64,000 nucleotides of DNA from Leptospira sp. GIMC2001. GTDB lineage: Bacteria > Spirochaetota > Leptospiria > Leptospirales > Leptospiraceae. Made by a program: the position numbers and the translations under genes. This document shows positions 46,802 to 56,153 of this stretch, piece after piece. Position 1 is the stretch's first letter, and every line of letters begins with the position of its first letter. The notes under the pieces were generated by a model that was not told the origin of the DNA, ran no database searches, and saw nothing but the letters and a program-made list of their open reading frames with translations. The stretch spans positions 1,649,997-1,713,996 of the forward strand of contig NZ_CP115468.1 in NCBI RefSeq assembly GCF_028462125.1, given 5' to 3'.

Positions 46802-47066
46802 GAAGAAAGAAAAATCAAAATTTACTACGAAATTCATTAGAGAACAATTAGGTAAACAAGAGTTCAAATGTTACCTCTCCGGGCTTCCTTTGGATAGTTA
46901 TAATACAGAAGCAGAGCATTTAATACCTCTTGGTAAAAAACACAATGGAGACCATTTACCAGAGAACATAGTATTTGTTCGGAAGGAACTGAAATCTTTA
47001 AAACGAGAATGTTCTATGGATGAAATCGTAGATATCTGCAAGGCAATTGTAAAACTTCATGGATAG
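46794..47066 (+). CDS. Small HNH endonuclease
   Basis: Predicted protein of 90 residues from ATG 46794, which lies in the last 8 bp of the transposase gene (ATGACTAG). A compact HNH fold is visible: FKCYLSGLPLD, then AEHLIPLGKKHNGDHLPENIVFV with the His and Asn of the motif, then LKSLKRECSMDEIVDICKAIV. The first motif residue is Glu-His where many relatives have Asp-His. A basic N-terminal tail may bind nucleic acid. The open frame reaches back to 46728, but that part overlaps the transposase in another frame. The location implies it is carried by the element. Confidence 0.8.
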   Translation: MTRKKEKSKFTTKFIREQLGKQEFKCYLSGLPLDSYNTEAEHLIPLGKKHNGDHLPENIVFVRKELKSLKRECSMDEIVDICKAIVKLHG

Positions 47067-47472
47067 AGAGACTTTGTTGGTTCAGACAATTACCAGGAAG
47101 CTTTCCTTGAGAACTTATCTTTTAAAGAGAGAAAGAAGAGTAGGTGATGCTGAAACTTGGCGAGACTTTTTCAATATTCAGAAGAAGAGACTTAACTTAC
47201 AGCGTTTTAATGGATATCAAACTGATAAATATACTTTGCTAGTCAGAAAACTTCTCTCTGACTTCAATAATTACTTTCTGAAATGGCAACTGAAAGAAGT
47301 AGAACTCTGTAAATCTCTTTCTAAGTCTCTTACAACTGAAAAAAGAAAGAAATTTAAATCCATAGAAGGAAAAGCATTTCATTCACTCACATTGACTACC
47401 AGTTATTATCGAAATAATCATCAAATAGAGAATATATTGTGGTCAAAGCTTAATCGAGGCAAATTTGATTGA
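47059..47472 (+). CDS. Small basic helical protein of unknown function, third gene of the element
   Basis: Predicted protein of 137 residues. The ATG lies in the last 8 bp of the HNH gene (ATGGATAG), the same layout as the upstream junction. The sequence is strongly basic and helical (ITRKLSLRTYLLKRERR, KWQLKEVELCKSLSKSL), ends NRGKFD, and has no signal or membrane part. Such a protein could bind DNA or RNA, but no family is recognised. Its coupling to the transposase and HNH genes suggests a shared function. Confidence 0.65.
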   Translation: MDRETLLVQTITRKLSLRTYLLKRERRVGDAETWRDFFNIQKKRLNLQRFNGYQTDKYTLLVRKLLSDFNNYFLKWQLKEVELCKSLSKSLTTEKRKKFKSIEGKAFHSLTLTTSYYRNNHQIENILWSKLNRGKFD

Positions 47473-47494
47473 AAAAAATAAAGATATAAAATAA

Positions 47495-47521
47495 TCAAAA
47501 TTTCTATTTTGAAACATTTTT
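47495..47521 (+). terminator. Probable terminator after the element genes
   Basis: TCAAAAT (47495-47501) and ATTTTGA (47506-47512) form a stem with a 4-base loop, followed by a T5 run at 47517-47521. It is 22 bp after the third gene. The stem is all A/T except one pair, so strength is modest. Its bases also resemble the left-end segment at 44951-44964 in inverted orientation. Confidence 0.5.
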
Positions 47522-47742
47522 GTCTAGGTTAAGGATTTTAGATAAAGGATGTGAAAATTTAATTCTACTTTTGCTAATTTAGATTTTAAGATATTAGGTT
47601 ATCTATATCCAGGAAGCCCTAAATATTTTTGCGATAGCAATTGGCTCAATGTCGAAATTGAACTTACGATTGGTTCTGATGTATTGATCAAATAGTCTGA
47701 TTCCATAAAAACGGAAATCTTTTTCGACGAAAATGGTCAGAG

Positions 47743-48024
47743 TTGCGCAATGATAAAACCTGGAAAATATTCACTAGAATAAAAAGTAGAAGTAACAGCC
47801 GTAAAGGAAATTGCTGGGACAATTCTGTGGCGGAAGCTTTTTTTCCAACGATCCAAAGAGAAATGCCTTCCAATGCTTTCCATAATATCAAGGAAGTATC
47901 ATTTCAAATTTTTATTTGTATAGATCTCTTTTATAATTTTAAGAAAATTCATTCTGATTTAGGTTATGTTTATCCTGATAGATTTGAATACAAAAAGCGG
48001 GTCAACTAAACTGGGATCAGGGCA
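47743..48024 (+). pseudogene. IS3-family transposase OrfB C-terminal remnant
   Basis: An open frame of 88 codons (47743-48009) carries the IS3 OrfB end: SRKGNCWDNSVAEAFF, a TIQREMP segment, then FYNFKKIHSDLGY. The catalytic Glu of the DDE set is in the WDNSVAEAFF block. The upstream three quarters of the gene are missing or unreadable, so it is inactive. The end GGTCAACTAAACTGGGATCAGGGCA finishing at 48024 looks like an IS3-type terminus ending in CA, which fixes the junction with the pseudogene that follows. Confidence 0.8.
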
Positions 48025-48294
48025 GAATACAATTGCAATTGAAACAGATTCTTTCAGATCCCTTTCATTGGTAATAAAAGATACTTGTTCTGAAAATGTT
48101 TGTTAACGGATTTTTAAAACTAAATTAGCAAAAAGTTCATAGCAATAAGAATGTGAAACCGATTCCACTTTAGAAAAGTCAAAAATAATCTTATTTCCTT
48201 TGCAGATTTCCTTTTAAACGGTAATTCTCAATTCAGAAGCTACTTGTCTAGAAGACAAATATGAATTTTTAAAATGGATTGTTTTCTGATTCAT
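48025..48294 (-). pseudogene. STAS-like (DUF4325-type) pseudogene, two stops, cut by IS end
   Basis: Reading the minus strand from ATG 48294, one frame gives NSYLSSRQVASELRI, then KIIFDFSKVESVSHSYCYELFANLV and VSFITNERDLKESVSIAI. This is the pattern of STAS-like DUF4325 proteins. Two TAA codons interrupt it at 48216-48214 (codon 27) and 48105-48103 (codon 64), without any change of frame. The frame stops making sense at 48025, where the IS3-type terminus begins. Such proteins are often partners of histidine-kinase-like ATPases in switching systems, or occur in phage and defence loci. Confidence 0.7.
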
Positions 48295-48600
48295 CGTTCA
48301 CAGATTCCAGCTATGCAGATTTTAAAATTTCTTGATTTACTGTCGATTTTCATAATTTATAACTAACTTAAGAAAAAAACTATACTCTATGAGATGAAAC
48401 CCCATCTTATTTGATCGGTTGTAGAAGAAACTTCGGTTACTTATGAATAAATAGAATATTAAGCATATTTTATTAGATTTTACATTCGGGTTTGCTCAAC
48501 TTATTTTTTTGTCTTCTTAATTGATTGAATTTACTTTTTCTGAAATTTACTACCCTTATGATTATTGAAAGCATTATTCAGATTATGGCAATAGGTGGTC

Positions 48601-49188
48601 TTATTTAGTTCTAGAAAAAAGAAGTAGTGTACCTAGAATTCCCAAGAAGAATGTACCGAGTAGAGCACTTGTCGTAATCCTATAGATTTTTTTTTCTTCC
48701 AAGATCATTTCTTCTAAGAAAGATATGCGTGAGTGTAAGAATTGAAGTTGGTCGGGTGTGATTGGTTGTTCGGTAACAGAATCTATGGGTAGTTTTCTGA
48801 AACTAGCATTGGTGTTGTCTACTATTTTAATGTTTTGTAGTTCGGAAAGTCTTTGTTGAACAAGTGGATGAGTGCTCCATTTTACATTTGCTTTCATGAA
48901 TTTTTCGTAAGAAGTTTTATAGAGTTTTTTATTGTAAGCATTCTCTGCTTCTAAAATCAAAATTTCCGTTGCAAAGAGTTCTAGTTGGGGATCATTAAAA
49001 TTAACGATGGACAATTGTTCTATTAGGTTTTTTGCATCTTGGTATTCCCCATTTTTGATATGATACCGTATTATAGATTGGTCTTTGTTGCTTACTTCTG
49101 CTGTGATTGATAATGGTAAATACGCAACCAATAAGAAGATTGCAATTTTGAATAAATAAAAAGGATAGAATGAATAGAAGAGTTTCAT
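48601..49188 (-). CDS. Membrane-anchored protein with N- and C-terminal hydrophobic segments
   Basis: Predicted protein of 195 residues. An N-terminal signal/anchor (LFKIAIFLLVAYLPLSITA) and a C-terminal membrane helix (LLGTFFLGILGTLLLF) enclose a helical, periplasmic part. That part resembles TPR-like pairs (EYQDAKNLIEQL, AENAYNKKLYKTSYEKF). The ATG overlaps the stop of the upstream kelch gene as ATGA (49185-49188). Function unknown; it may scaffold the envelope partners encoded upstream. Confidence 0.65.
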   Translation of the reverse strand: MKLFYSFYPFYLFKIAIFLLVAYLPLSITAEVSNKDQSIIRYHIKNGEYQDAKNLIEQLSIVNFNDPQLELFATEILILEAENAYNKKLYKTSYEKFMKANVKWSTHPLVQQRLSELQNIKIVDNTNASFRKLPIDSVTEQPITPDQLQFLHSRISFLEEMILEEKKIYRITTSALLGTFFLGILGTLLLFSRTK

Positions 49189-50597
49189 CTGTTTAATATT
49201 ACCGCTTTGTGTCCAAAACGTGGACGAGGCATGGTTGTGTTAGTTATTTGCCATGGCGATACACTTGGACTTGCTAAATCAATGCTATAGATTGTCTCAA
49301 CGGGTAGATTGATTTCTTGAGATCCACCGAATAGATAAGCTTTTCTTTGTTCATAAGAGATCTCCATAGCTGGGTAATATAAGTTCTCTGGTAAGTTTGA
49401 GCCGATTACAAAGCTATTGGTTTGCGTACCGAGAACACTGAATTCGAATCGATTGGACGGAACAATGGCACCCACGGGTTGATTGATATCGGTTGAAGTA
49501 GAACCACCGGCAAGTAGGAGTAGACTTGGATCGTTTGCTGATATATCACCGGGTCTGGGTTTATAACAAGCAGAAGCGGAGCCATGTCTTGCGAGGGAAT
49601 TGGATGCTTCAATTTTTGCTGTGGTTGAATTTGCGGACGGAATGAAACTATCAGTCGTTGCTTGTGCTACACCTGTTTGATAAAATCTTCCTCCTGTAAA
49701 ATATAAGGAACCATTGAACTCACATCCAGCCATATCTACTCGAGCAAATATTGAATTTGCAGAAGTATACGAAGACCACAATCCGAACTCACTAAAGGTT
49801 GGCTGAAATCTAAGCACTGTATCCAGTATTGTACCAGTAGTCATATCTATGGATGTTGTTCCACCAATGATATAGATAGAGTCACCGACAGCTCCAGCAA
49901 CACCACCTTGTAATGTGGTCGGCATTGAATTCATTGTTGTCCATGTATTTGTAAAAGGATCATAAACTTCGGTAAGATTTGAAGTTATCGTTGTAACACC
50001 CGTAACGGTAATTCCGCCTATAACATAAATCTTCTTGTTGAAAGATAGAATCTGGGCATTGATTCTTGGTGTAGGAACTGTCGTGATTGCATCATACCAT
50101 CTATTTTCAATTGGATCATAGGCATCGATTGCACCGACGGGTTGTTTGTTGGAACCTGTTCCGCCTACAATCCAAATGGAACGATTTAATATATCAGAAT
50201 TGCTTGGTTGTGATAAAAATGAGAATATTGGACCTATTCCATTCTCGCTGAGTCCGCAAAACACTTGATAAAAAATAGTTTCATTGCTTGGGAAATTTCC
50301 AATAGATAAAGTGTGAATATCGGTTGGAATAAAACTACTTAGCCATGTATCGTTTCCCTCTAATGCTTTGTATCGAATGAATCCTTCCACTTCTGCATTG
50401 CATTTCCATACAACGATTGCACTAGTCTCGTTTACTTGAGGAACGATGACCCATTCTAGGCTTGGATTCTTGGAGGCAACTGCTTCATCAATAAATGAAT
50501 TCGTACAATTGGTAGTAAGCATTAAGATGCAATTGAGTATTAAAACGGAAATATAGAATGAGAATCTAGAGTTGGTGCAAAGGAATCGGTTCTTCAT
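49185..50597 (-). CDS. Kelch-repeat lipoprotein
   Basis: Predicted protein of 470 residues. The signal segment ends at LTTNC, a lipobox with Cys31. A fibronectin-III-like domain (about residues 45-130) is followed by about six kelch blades, each with a Gly-Gly pair: IWIVGGTG, IYVIGGIT, IYIIGGTT, LYFTGGRF, LLLAGGST and AYLFGGSQ. The blades also carry the conserved Tyr/Trp of kelch motifs (EVYDPFTNTW). A beta-propeller on the cell surface, probably for protein or glycan binding. Coupled to the genes on both sides by 4-bp overlaps. Confidence 0.85.
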   Translation of the reverse strand: MKNRFLCTNSRFSFYISVLILNCILMLTTNCTNSFIDEAVASKNPSLEWVIVPQVNETSAIVVWKCNAEVEGFIRYKALEGNDTWLSSFIPTDIHTLSIGNFPSNETIFYQVFCGLSENGIGPIFSFLSQPSNSDILNRSIWIVGGTGSNKQPVGAIDAYDPIENRWYDAITTVPTPRINAQILSFNKKIYVIGGITVTGVTTITSNLTEVYDPFTNTWTTMNSMPTTLQGGVAGAVGDSIYIIGGTTSIDMTTGTILDTVLRFQPTFSEFGLWSSYTSANSIFARVDMAGCEFNGSLYFTGGRFYQTGVAQATTDSFIPSANSTTAKIEASNSLARHGSASACYKPRPGDISANDPSLLLLAGGSTSTDINQPVGAIVPSNRFEFSVLGTQTNSFVIGSNLPENLYYPAMEISYEQRKAYLFGGSQEINLPVETIYSIDLASPSVSPWQITNTTMPRPRFGHKAVILNR

Positions 50598-51502
50598 AAT
50601 CTAACACCACCTGATATTTCGATTCCCATGCCACATTTATTTTGATTTTGTTCAATGAAACAGATAGATTGAATTGCAGGCCTTAGAAATACATATTCAT
50701 GAAATTTGTATTCTAGACCTAGATCGAATTGAATGATGGGGAGCGAACCTATGCGATTGGAACCCGATCCAGTGCTTGTATTAAACAGTAAATTTGCAAT
50801 TCCACCGCCTAAATTCCCGTAGAGTGCTAATTCTTTGGTTTCTGATTCCCAGAATGTATAATTGATATAGATTTGACCGGCTATTCCTTGTGCACTTGAA
50901 TCAGGAAAAAATTGCAGATAATCGAGTCTCAGACCAAAATTTATATCACGGAAACTCACAAAAGCAGGCTCAATATAAAAACCAAACTTGGAATAACTGA
51001 GATGATCTTGTGACCAAGCAGGAATATTCGCTATATTGGACGCAGCAATTCCCATCTTAGTTAACGGTGTTTTTGCTACTTTTAATTTGTATTTTTCTGG
51101 AAAGTCGGGAGGGCTTGGTTTAATCGGAATCGGTGGTTTGATTTGGTATTTCTTTATATTTACGAATCCGATTCCTGTTTTTAGGATTATCTCCGTATCA
51201 TTCTCTTCGACGAATAGACCTCGGAATTTACTGCCATCTTCTAGTATTATTTCTGTTATAGTGTACGAATTGTCCGATCCTTGCTTGGAATTATCAATGG
51301 ATTCGAGGTCAGATTTAATTATTTTATATGTGATTCCCTTATATTTAACAATGATTTCTTTGGAGTCTTCGGATTCTAGCTGAGCTATAAATAGATCGCC
51401 ATTGGGAAATACTAATTGTACGGCAAATAAATTATGCACAGATAACATAAATATCGCAAAAAAATATAAATATTGCAAATTTTTCATCATTTGTATTGAC
51501 AT
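50594..51502 (-). CDS. Exported protein, probable beta-barrel or beta-rich surface protein
   Basis: Predicted protein of 302 residues. A signal peptide (YLYFFAIFMLSVHNLFA) is followed by a small beta domain (VQLVFPNGDLFIAQLE ... ILEDGSKFRGLFVEEN, two similar strands pairs) and a Pro-rich linker (PPIPIKPSPPDFP). A C-terminal region of about 150 residues has alternating strands, as in small outer-membrane barrels. Met-rich starts at 51502, 51490 and 51487 are all possible. It is the first gene of a three-gene operon and is divergent from the RHS gene. Confidence 0.7.
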   Translation of the reverse strand: MSIQMMKNLQYLYFFAIFMLSVHNLFAVQLVFPNGDLFIAQLESEDSKEIIVKYKGITYKIIKSDLESIDNSKQGSDNSYTITEIILEDGSKFRGLFVEENDTEIILKTGIGFVNIKKYQIKPPIPIKPSPPDFPEKYKLKVAKTPLTKMGIAASNIANIPAWSQDHLSYSKFGFYIEPAFVSFRDINFGLRLDYLQFFPDSSAQGIAGQIYINYTFWESETKELALYGNLGGGIANLLFNTSTGSGSNRIGSLPIIQFDLGLEYKFHEYVFLRPAIQSICFIEQNQNKCGMGIEISGGVRL

Positions 51503-51576
51503 GAATTAGAATATTCTTAAAAGTATCAACTACAAAATATTCCTTTTTGCAGAAAAAAATTTATTTTGCTTTTAAA

Positions 51577-51582
51577 TATAAT
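51577..51582 (+). promoter_or_regulatory. Candidate -10 box for the first RHS gene
   Basis: A perfect TATAAT lies 24 bp before the ATG at 51606, in the 103-bp divergent gap. No good -35 hexamer at 16-18 bp spacing was found, only TTGCAG too far upstream. The second RHS copy does not share this upstream sequence, so the two genes may be controlled differently. Confidence 0.4.
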
Positions 51583-51605
51583 AAAATAGCTCTTTTGACT
51601 AATGT

Positions 51606-54600
51606 ATGTTGGATATAAAATTGAAAATAATTAACGATAAAATACTTTATAAAATAATTTCCTACGGGATTACTTTTTTTGTTTTTGTTTCTATTGGCTT
51701 AGCTTTTAATTTTTTTTCCTCCACAGCACCGCTTCCCCAAGCAATGCCTGAGCCTTCTGTAGACGCTAATGGTAATTTAACTATGGCTTTTCCCTTAGAA
51801 ATTCCTGAAGGGACGGGTGGTATGACACCTCAGATTTCTCTAAGCTATCATTCCCAAGGTGGTTCGGCTTCGATAGGCAAGGGTTGGGTATTATCTGGAC
51901 TGCCTGAAATTCGCAGAGATGCGGATTTGGATTCTTATAAGGAACAAAAATATTCGCATAGTTATAATGGTTCCTTATTTCATATAAATGGAACGGGGAA
52001 ATACGGGTTTCGTTCTGAGAATTTTGCAAGGCTTGAGCCACAAGGTAACTCTAACAATCCTGCATCTTGGATAGAACGCTCAGCTGATGGCGATTGGAAG
52101 GTTTATGGAGATGGTGCAGATCATACGATTGCATCTATGGATTCTGCCGAGAACTGGGTATGGGCGATTAAATCCGAACAGGATGTTCTGGGAAATGAAA
52201 TCAAATATGAATATTATAAAAATGATGGAAATCTATTACCTAAAGAAATTATTTATGCAAATGGAAGAAGAACTATTGAGTTTAGCTATGAAGATTTTAG
52301 TGATGATAAGATTAGTTATGTGCTGAGAAATCAACGCAAGGAGACTAAAATTTTATCCGAAATCCGTTTCTATACGGATGGAAGCAAGTCGCATAGTTAC
52401 GATTTTACATATGATATTGATAATACACGGAATGTTTTCTCTTTAAATTCGATCTTGTATAAGGCTGACAGCTATACTAATACTCATATACCGATTAGCT
52501 TCCAGAAGACCGGTAAACCTCGTGGCTTTTTGGATCAATTTGGAACACAAGATATCCAAACTAATGGGTATGGAGTTCTTATCGATACAGTAGATCGATT
52601 GTTTGAACTCGTAAAACAAATCCTTTTCCAGAAAATGATGAGTCAAGTTCAAGCAGGTGCAAAGCGTGGAAATATGAATTCTTTCGAACGGTCTGCGACT
52701 GCAAATTTTAACGGAACTATTTCGACCTTATCAGGAACGAGTGCAACAAATGCAACAGGAAGATTCCCTAAAAATCTTCAGAGTGGATTGAAGCGTAGTA
52801 TTGCTCCGTATACTAGTCTTGGAGAGATCTACTTAAATATTGCTCAGGATGCAGTGGCACCTCCAAGCAACCCTCCCACGAACAATGACCATGAATTCCA
52901 AAATATGAGCACAGAGGGAGTGGGTCGTTATCCGATAAAAGATCGGAAAACCTGTGACTGGGGAGTGATCGCCTGTGTCTGTGCAGCAGTTGTGCCTGGT
53001 TGTCATACTGAGGTGATCAATTATTGTGGGCAGTTTCTATTTTTTGGAGGATTTGATTCTTGCCAAAATGGTATCAACGCTCCAATAGCAATGGTAATTC
53101 CAACCGATATCAATGGTGATGGAATAACAGAGTATTCTCGATTGCTTGGACGGATGGATGCATCTATGGCATTGCATGTTCATGACGAGACAGGTGCATT
53201 TGGAGATACAGTTCTCCCCAATCTTCCAATTCGCTACAATACGTATATGGATGTTGCAGACATTGATGGAGATGGACGAACAGATTTTGTTTATGCGTTT
53301 GGTGGAAAGTTGCATGTTGCTTTCTCGGAAGGAACTTATTTATCAAGTCCTTTAGTATTTCATCATGTTGCACTGAAAGATATGCCCCTGATTTTTACTC
53401 GTGTAGATGAATATAAACCTAGTGACTTTCTAATGGATTGGAATCGCGATGGACGGACAGATTTTGTCCATGTGGAAGGTAAGTATGTAAATGTGTATCT
53501 GTCGACAGGTAGAAATTTTGCGACGAAGAAAACCTATGATCTAACTGGACTTGAACCTATTGAGATTATTACCAAGGATGAAAATCCAACGAGTTCGCAT
53601 CGATTGTCAGGCTTTGCCGACATGGATGGAGATGGAAATTTAGAGCATGTGATGATGAGACCAAGTCCAGTGGGAGGTTTCAATAGTATCCTTGATCAGA
53701 TCAATGCAGAAAATAAACTTGAGTTAGAACAAAAGCAAGCTGAGTTTGCTCCACAAAAGAACCAATTATTAGGGATACTTTCAAACCCAGCAAATTATTC
53801 TGGAGGACAAATTGCTGAGACGAGAGGTCAATTGCGAGAATCTGATCGGGAGACTTATGATCAGTTTATTGCAGGTGAGGTGGAAATGGATACCGCACTT
53901 GAGCAGACTTTTATTGCATCCTTTGATGCATTTTTTATTGGACCTAAAATTGAAAATTTAGTCAATGATCAAAGAATTAGATTGGAAGAAGAACAAAATC
54001 GTTTAGCTGATTTGAAAATTGAGTTCAATTCCTTTGTTGCAGTGGTGACCTATTTCTCTCCGAATGGCGTTGCTGTTAGGCAAGAAACTCAAGATATCAA
54101 TACTTTAGGTCTTGCAGGAATGAATTGGCTTCTAGATGTAAATGGAGACGGTTTACCTGATCTTGTGAGCCTTACCAATCATCTGAGTAAAGCCAATCCA
54201 TTTTCTATGGATGATAATTTTAATGAAATTCTCAAGTTAATCGATGTGGAATTGATTGTACGCTTAAACGAAGGTGGAAGATTCTCATCAACTGCAACCG
54301 CAACTGCAATCAGTTCAGGTTTTGCAAAGAATTCTGGAGGATACCAGCTTGCTGATGTAAACTTGGATGGAGAGGTAGATTTTCTCGTACCAACAGGTGT
54401 TCATGGTAGGGACTACGAAATCTATCTTGGAAATGGGTTGGGAAACTTTACCCATCTATCAGGAATAAAGCTAACATTACCCATAGATGCAGATGTAAAA
54501 TCCCTTCGAATGGAAGATCGGAATGGCGACGGCGTTCCCGATATGCATATTCAATACGGACGAGATTTCAAGACTCGCGTCGTTACATCAGTTCGGGATT

Positions 54601-56153
54601 ATCCTGAAGGTTTGATAACTCAGATAACAGATGGAAACGGTGGCTCGACTCAGATCAACTACTCTTGGAAAAAAGATATGGCAGGCACTGTAGTCGAAGC
54701 CAACCGAAGCTACGTAAATGGGGTTCCCAATTATGGTGCACAGGTTCTTGTTCAATCCGTCACAAGACAGGCATCTCCCGACTTGGCCGTGTCGACTAAA
54801 TCCTTCTCTTACTCCAATCAAAGATATAAAATGGGAGATGAAATAACATCGGCTAATCTCGGTTTTGAAACCGTAACAGAAACCCATTCTCTGAACGGCA
54901 ATACGGAAGCTATAGTCACAACTAGATATTCCCAAAATCCAAATTATGCGGGAACTGTATCTTGGCAGGAAGTGCGAGATAGCCAGAACGTGCTCGTATC
55001 CAGAACGGATATGAGCTATGCGATTTATTATCCAACTGCAATATCGAAACTTGTTCTTCCTACCTCCACAACATCCCTCAGCTACGTGAATGGACAGCTC
55101 AAAGATACAAAAACTACCACTACTACCTACAATCCAAACTACGCATACAGCCCCGCAACCTTAACCGAGAACTGGAACGGACGCATCACAACACAGGAAA
55201 CATACTACGCAAGCGAACCAGGGCTGGGAATCCTCGCCGAACCCATTGAAGAAATCACGAAAATCAACGGCGAATTGGTCTCCCACGTAACACGTAGTTT
55301 TGCGAACGGAAATATAACCAGCGAATCTAAATTAGTAGAACCTGGAAAATGGTATGCTCAGTATTTTACATACGACACAACTGGCAATGTTATAACTCAG
55401 ACGGATAGCTTGGGCAGAACCCTACAATACACGTACGGCGGAACCAACGGAAACCTACCAATCACTGCAACCAATGCCATTGGTCAGACAACTAGCAAAG
55501 AATATGATCCAATAACAGATCTAGAAACCAAATCTACCGATGCCAATGGAAATATCACAACCATGAACTATGACAAATACGGTCGAACCACAGAGTCATC
55601 ATTCAATGGAAACAAAGTCCAATCTATTTACTATGAATATGCTGGAAGTCTAATGACAACTACCACAGTTACCCATAGCACAAGTGGAGACAGTTGGACA
55701 AAGGCAGTAACCGACAAGGAAGGCAAGACAAGACTCACGGAAAGCTTAGTTAATGCAGGAATAACATCGACAGAAGAAACCAAATACGATAATAAAGGAC
55801 GAGCCATCCAAAAAAGCCATGCCTACTTAACAGGTGAAACACCAACTTGGACAACGACCGAATACTACCCAGTTACCGAAGACAATCTGCAAAGACCCAA
55901 GCGCATAACAGCTAACACTGGTGAAATTACCGAAATTGTCTATTCTCTCAATTCAACTAATATCACAATATCCAAAGATTCAGAAGTGATTCGAACAGAG
56001 ACCGCTACCTCAGACAACTTTGGCCAACTCCAATACAAAACTGTCCAAGGCAAAACCATCCAATATACCTACAACAACAAAGGACAACTTGTACAGGTAA
56101 TTGATCCAGGAAATTCCAATACTACCATGACGTATGATTTGGGTGGAAGAAAG
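51606..56153 (+). repeat. Direct repeat, copy 1 (RHS gene 5' part)
   Basis: This part repeats at 59453-64000 with a constant offset of 7847 bases and no indel. I found about 13 base differences, all between 51606 and 51839; from 51840 on I saw none. The repeat may continue beyond the window in copy 2. Confidence 0.92.

Larger units (their letters stand above)
47522..48600. other. Decayed region between the mobile element and the kelch operon
   Basis: No intact gene is seen in this 1.1-kb stretch. It holds an IS3-type transposase remnant (to 48024) and a STAS-like pseudogene (48025-48294, minus). The rest (47522-47742 and 48295-48600) is AT-rich, with many stops in all frames. A short frame on the minus strand just before the pseudogene start (ending TGA over its ATG) may be the tail of a lost upstream partner. 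Confidence 0.6.

Noticed and set aside
44951..47513. Possible terminal inverted repeats TTCAAAAAGAAATT (44951-44964) and its near reverse complement at 47499-47513
   Set aside because: One indel, AT-rich low complexity and no flanking target duplication; not enough to fix element ends.
47603..47758. Stop-free minus-strand frame with protein-like text (VEKDFRFYGIRLF, FDIEPIAIAKIF)
   Set aside because: No start codon, no recognised family and it partly overlaps the IS3 remnant; a frame of ~50 codons can be open by chance.
53690..54010. A break or inserted gene within the RHS protein at the coiled-coil segment
   Set aside because: The frame is continuous and the segment is the same in both copies, so it is part of the protein.
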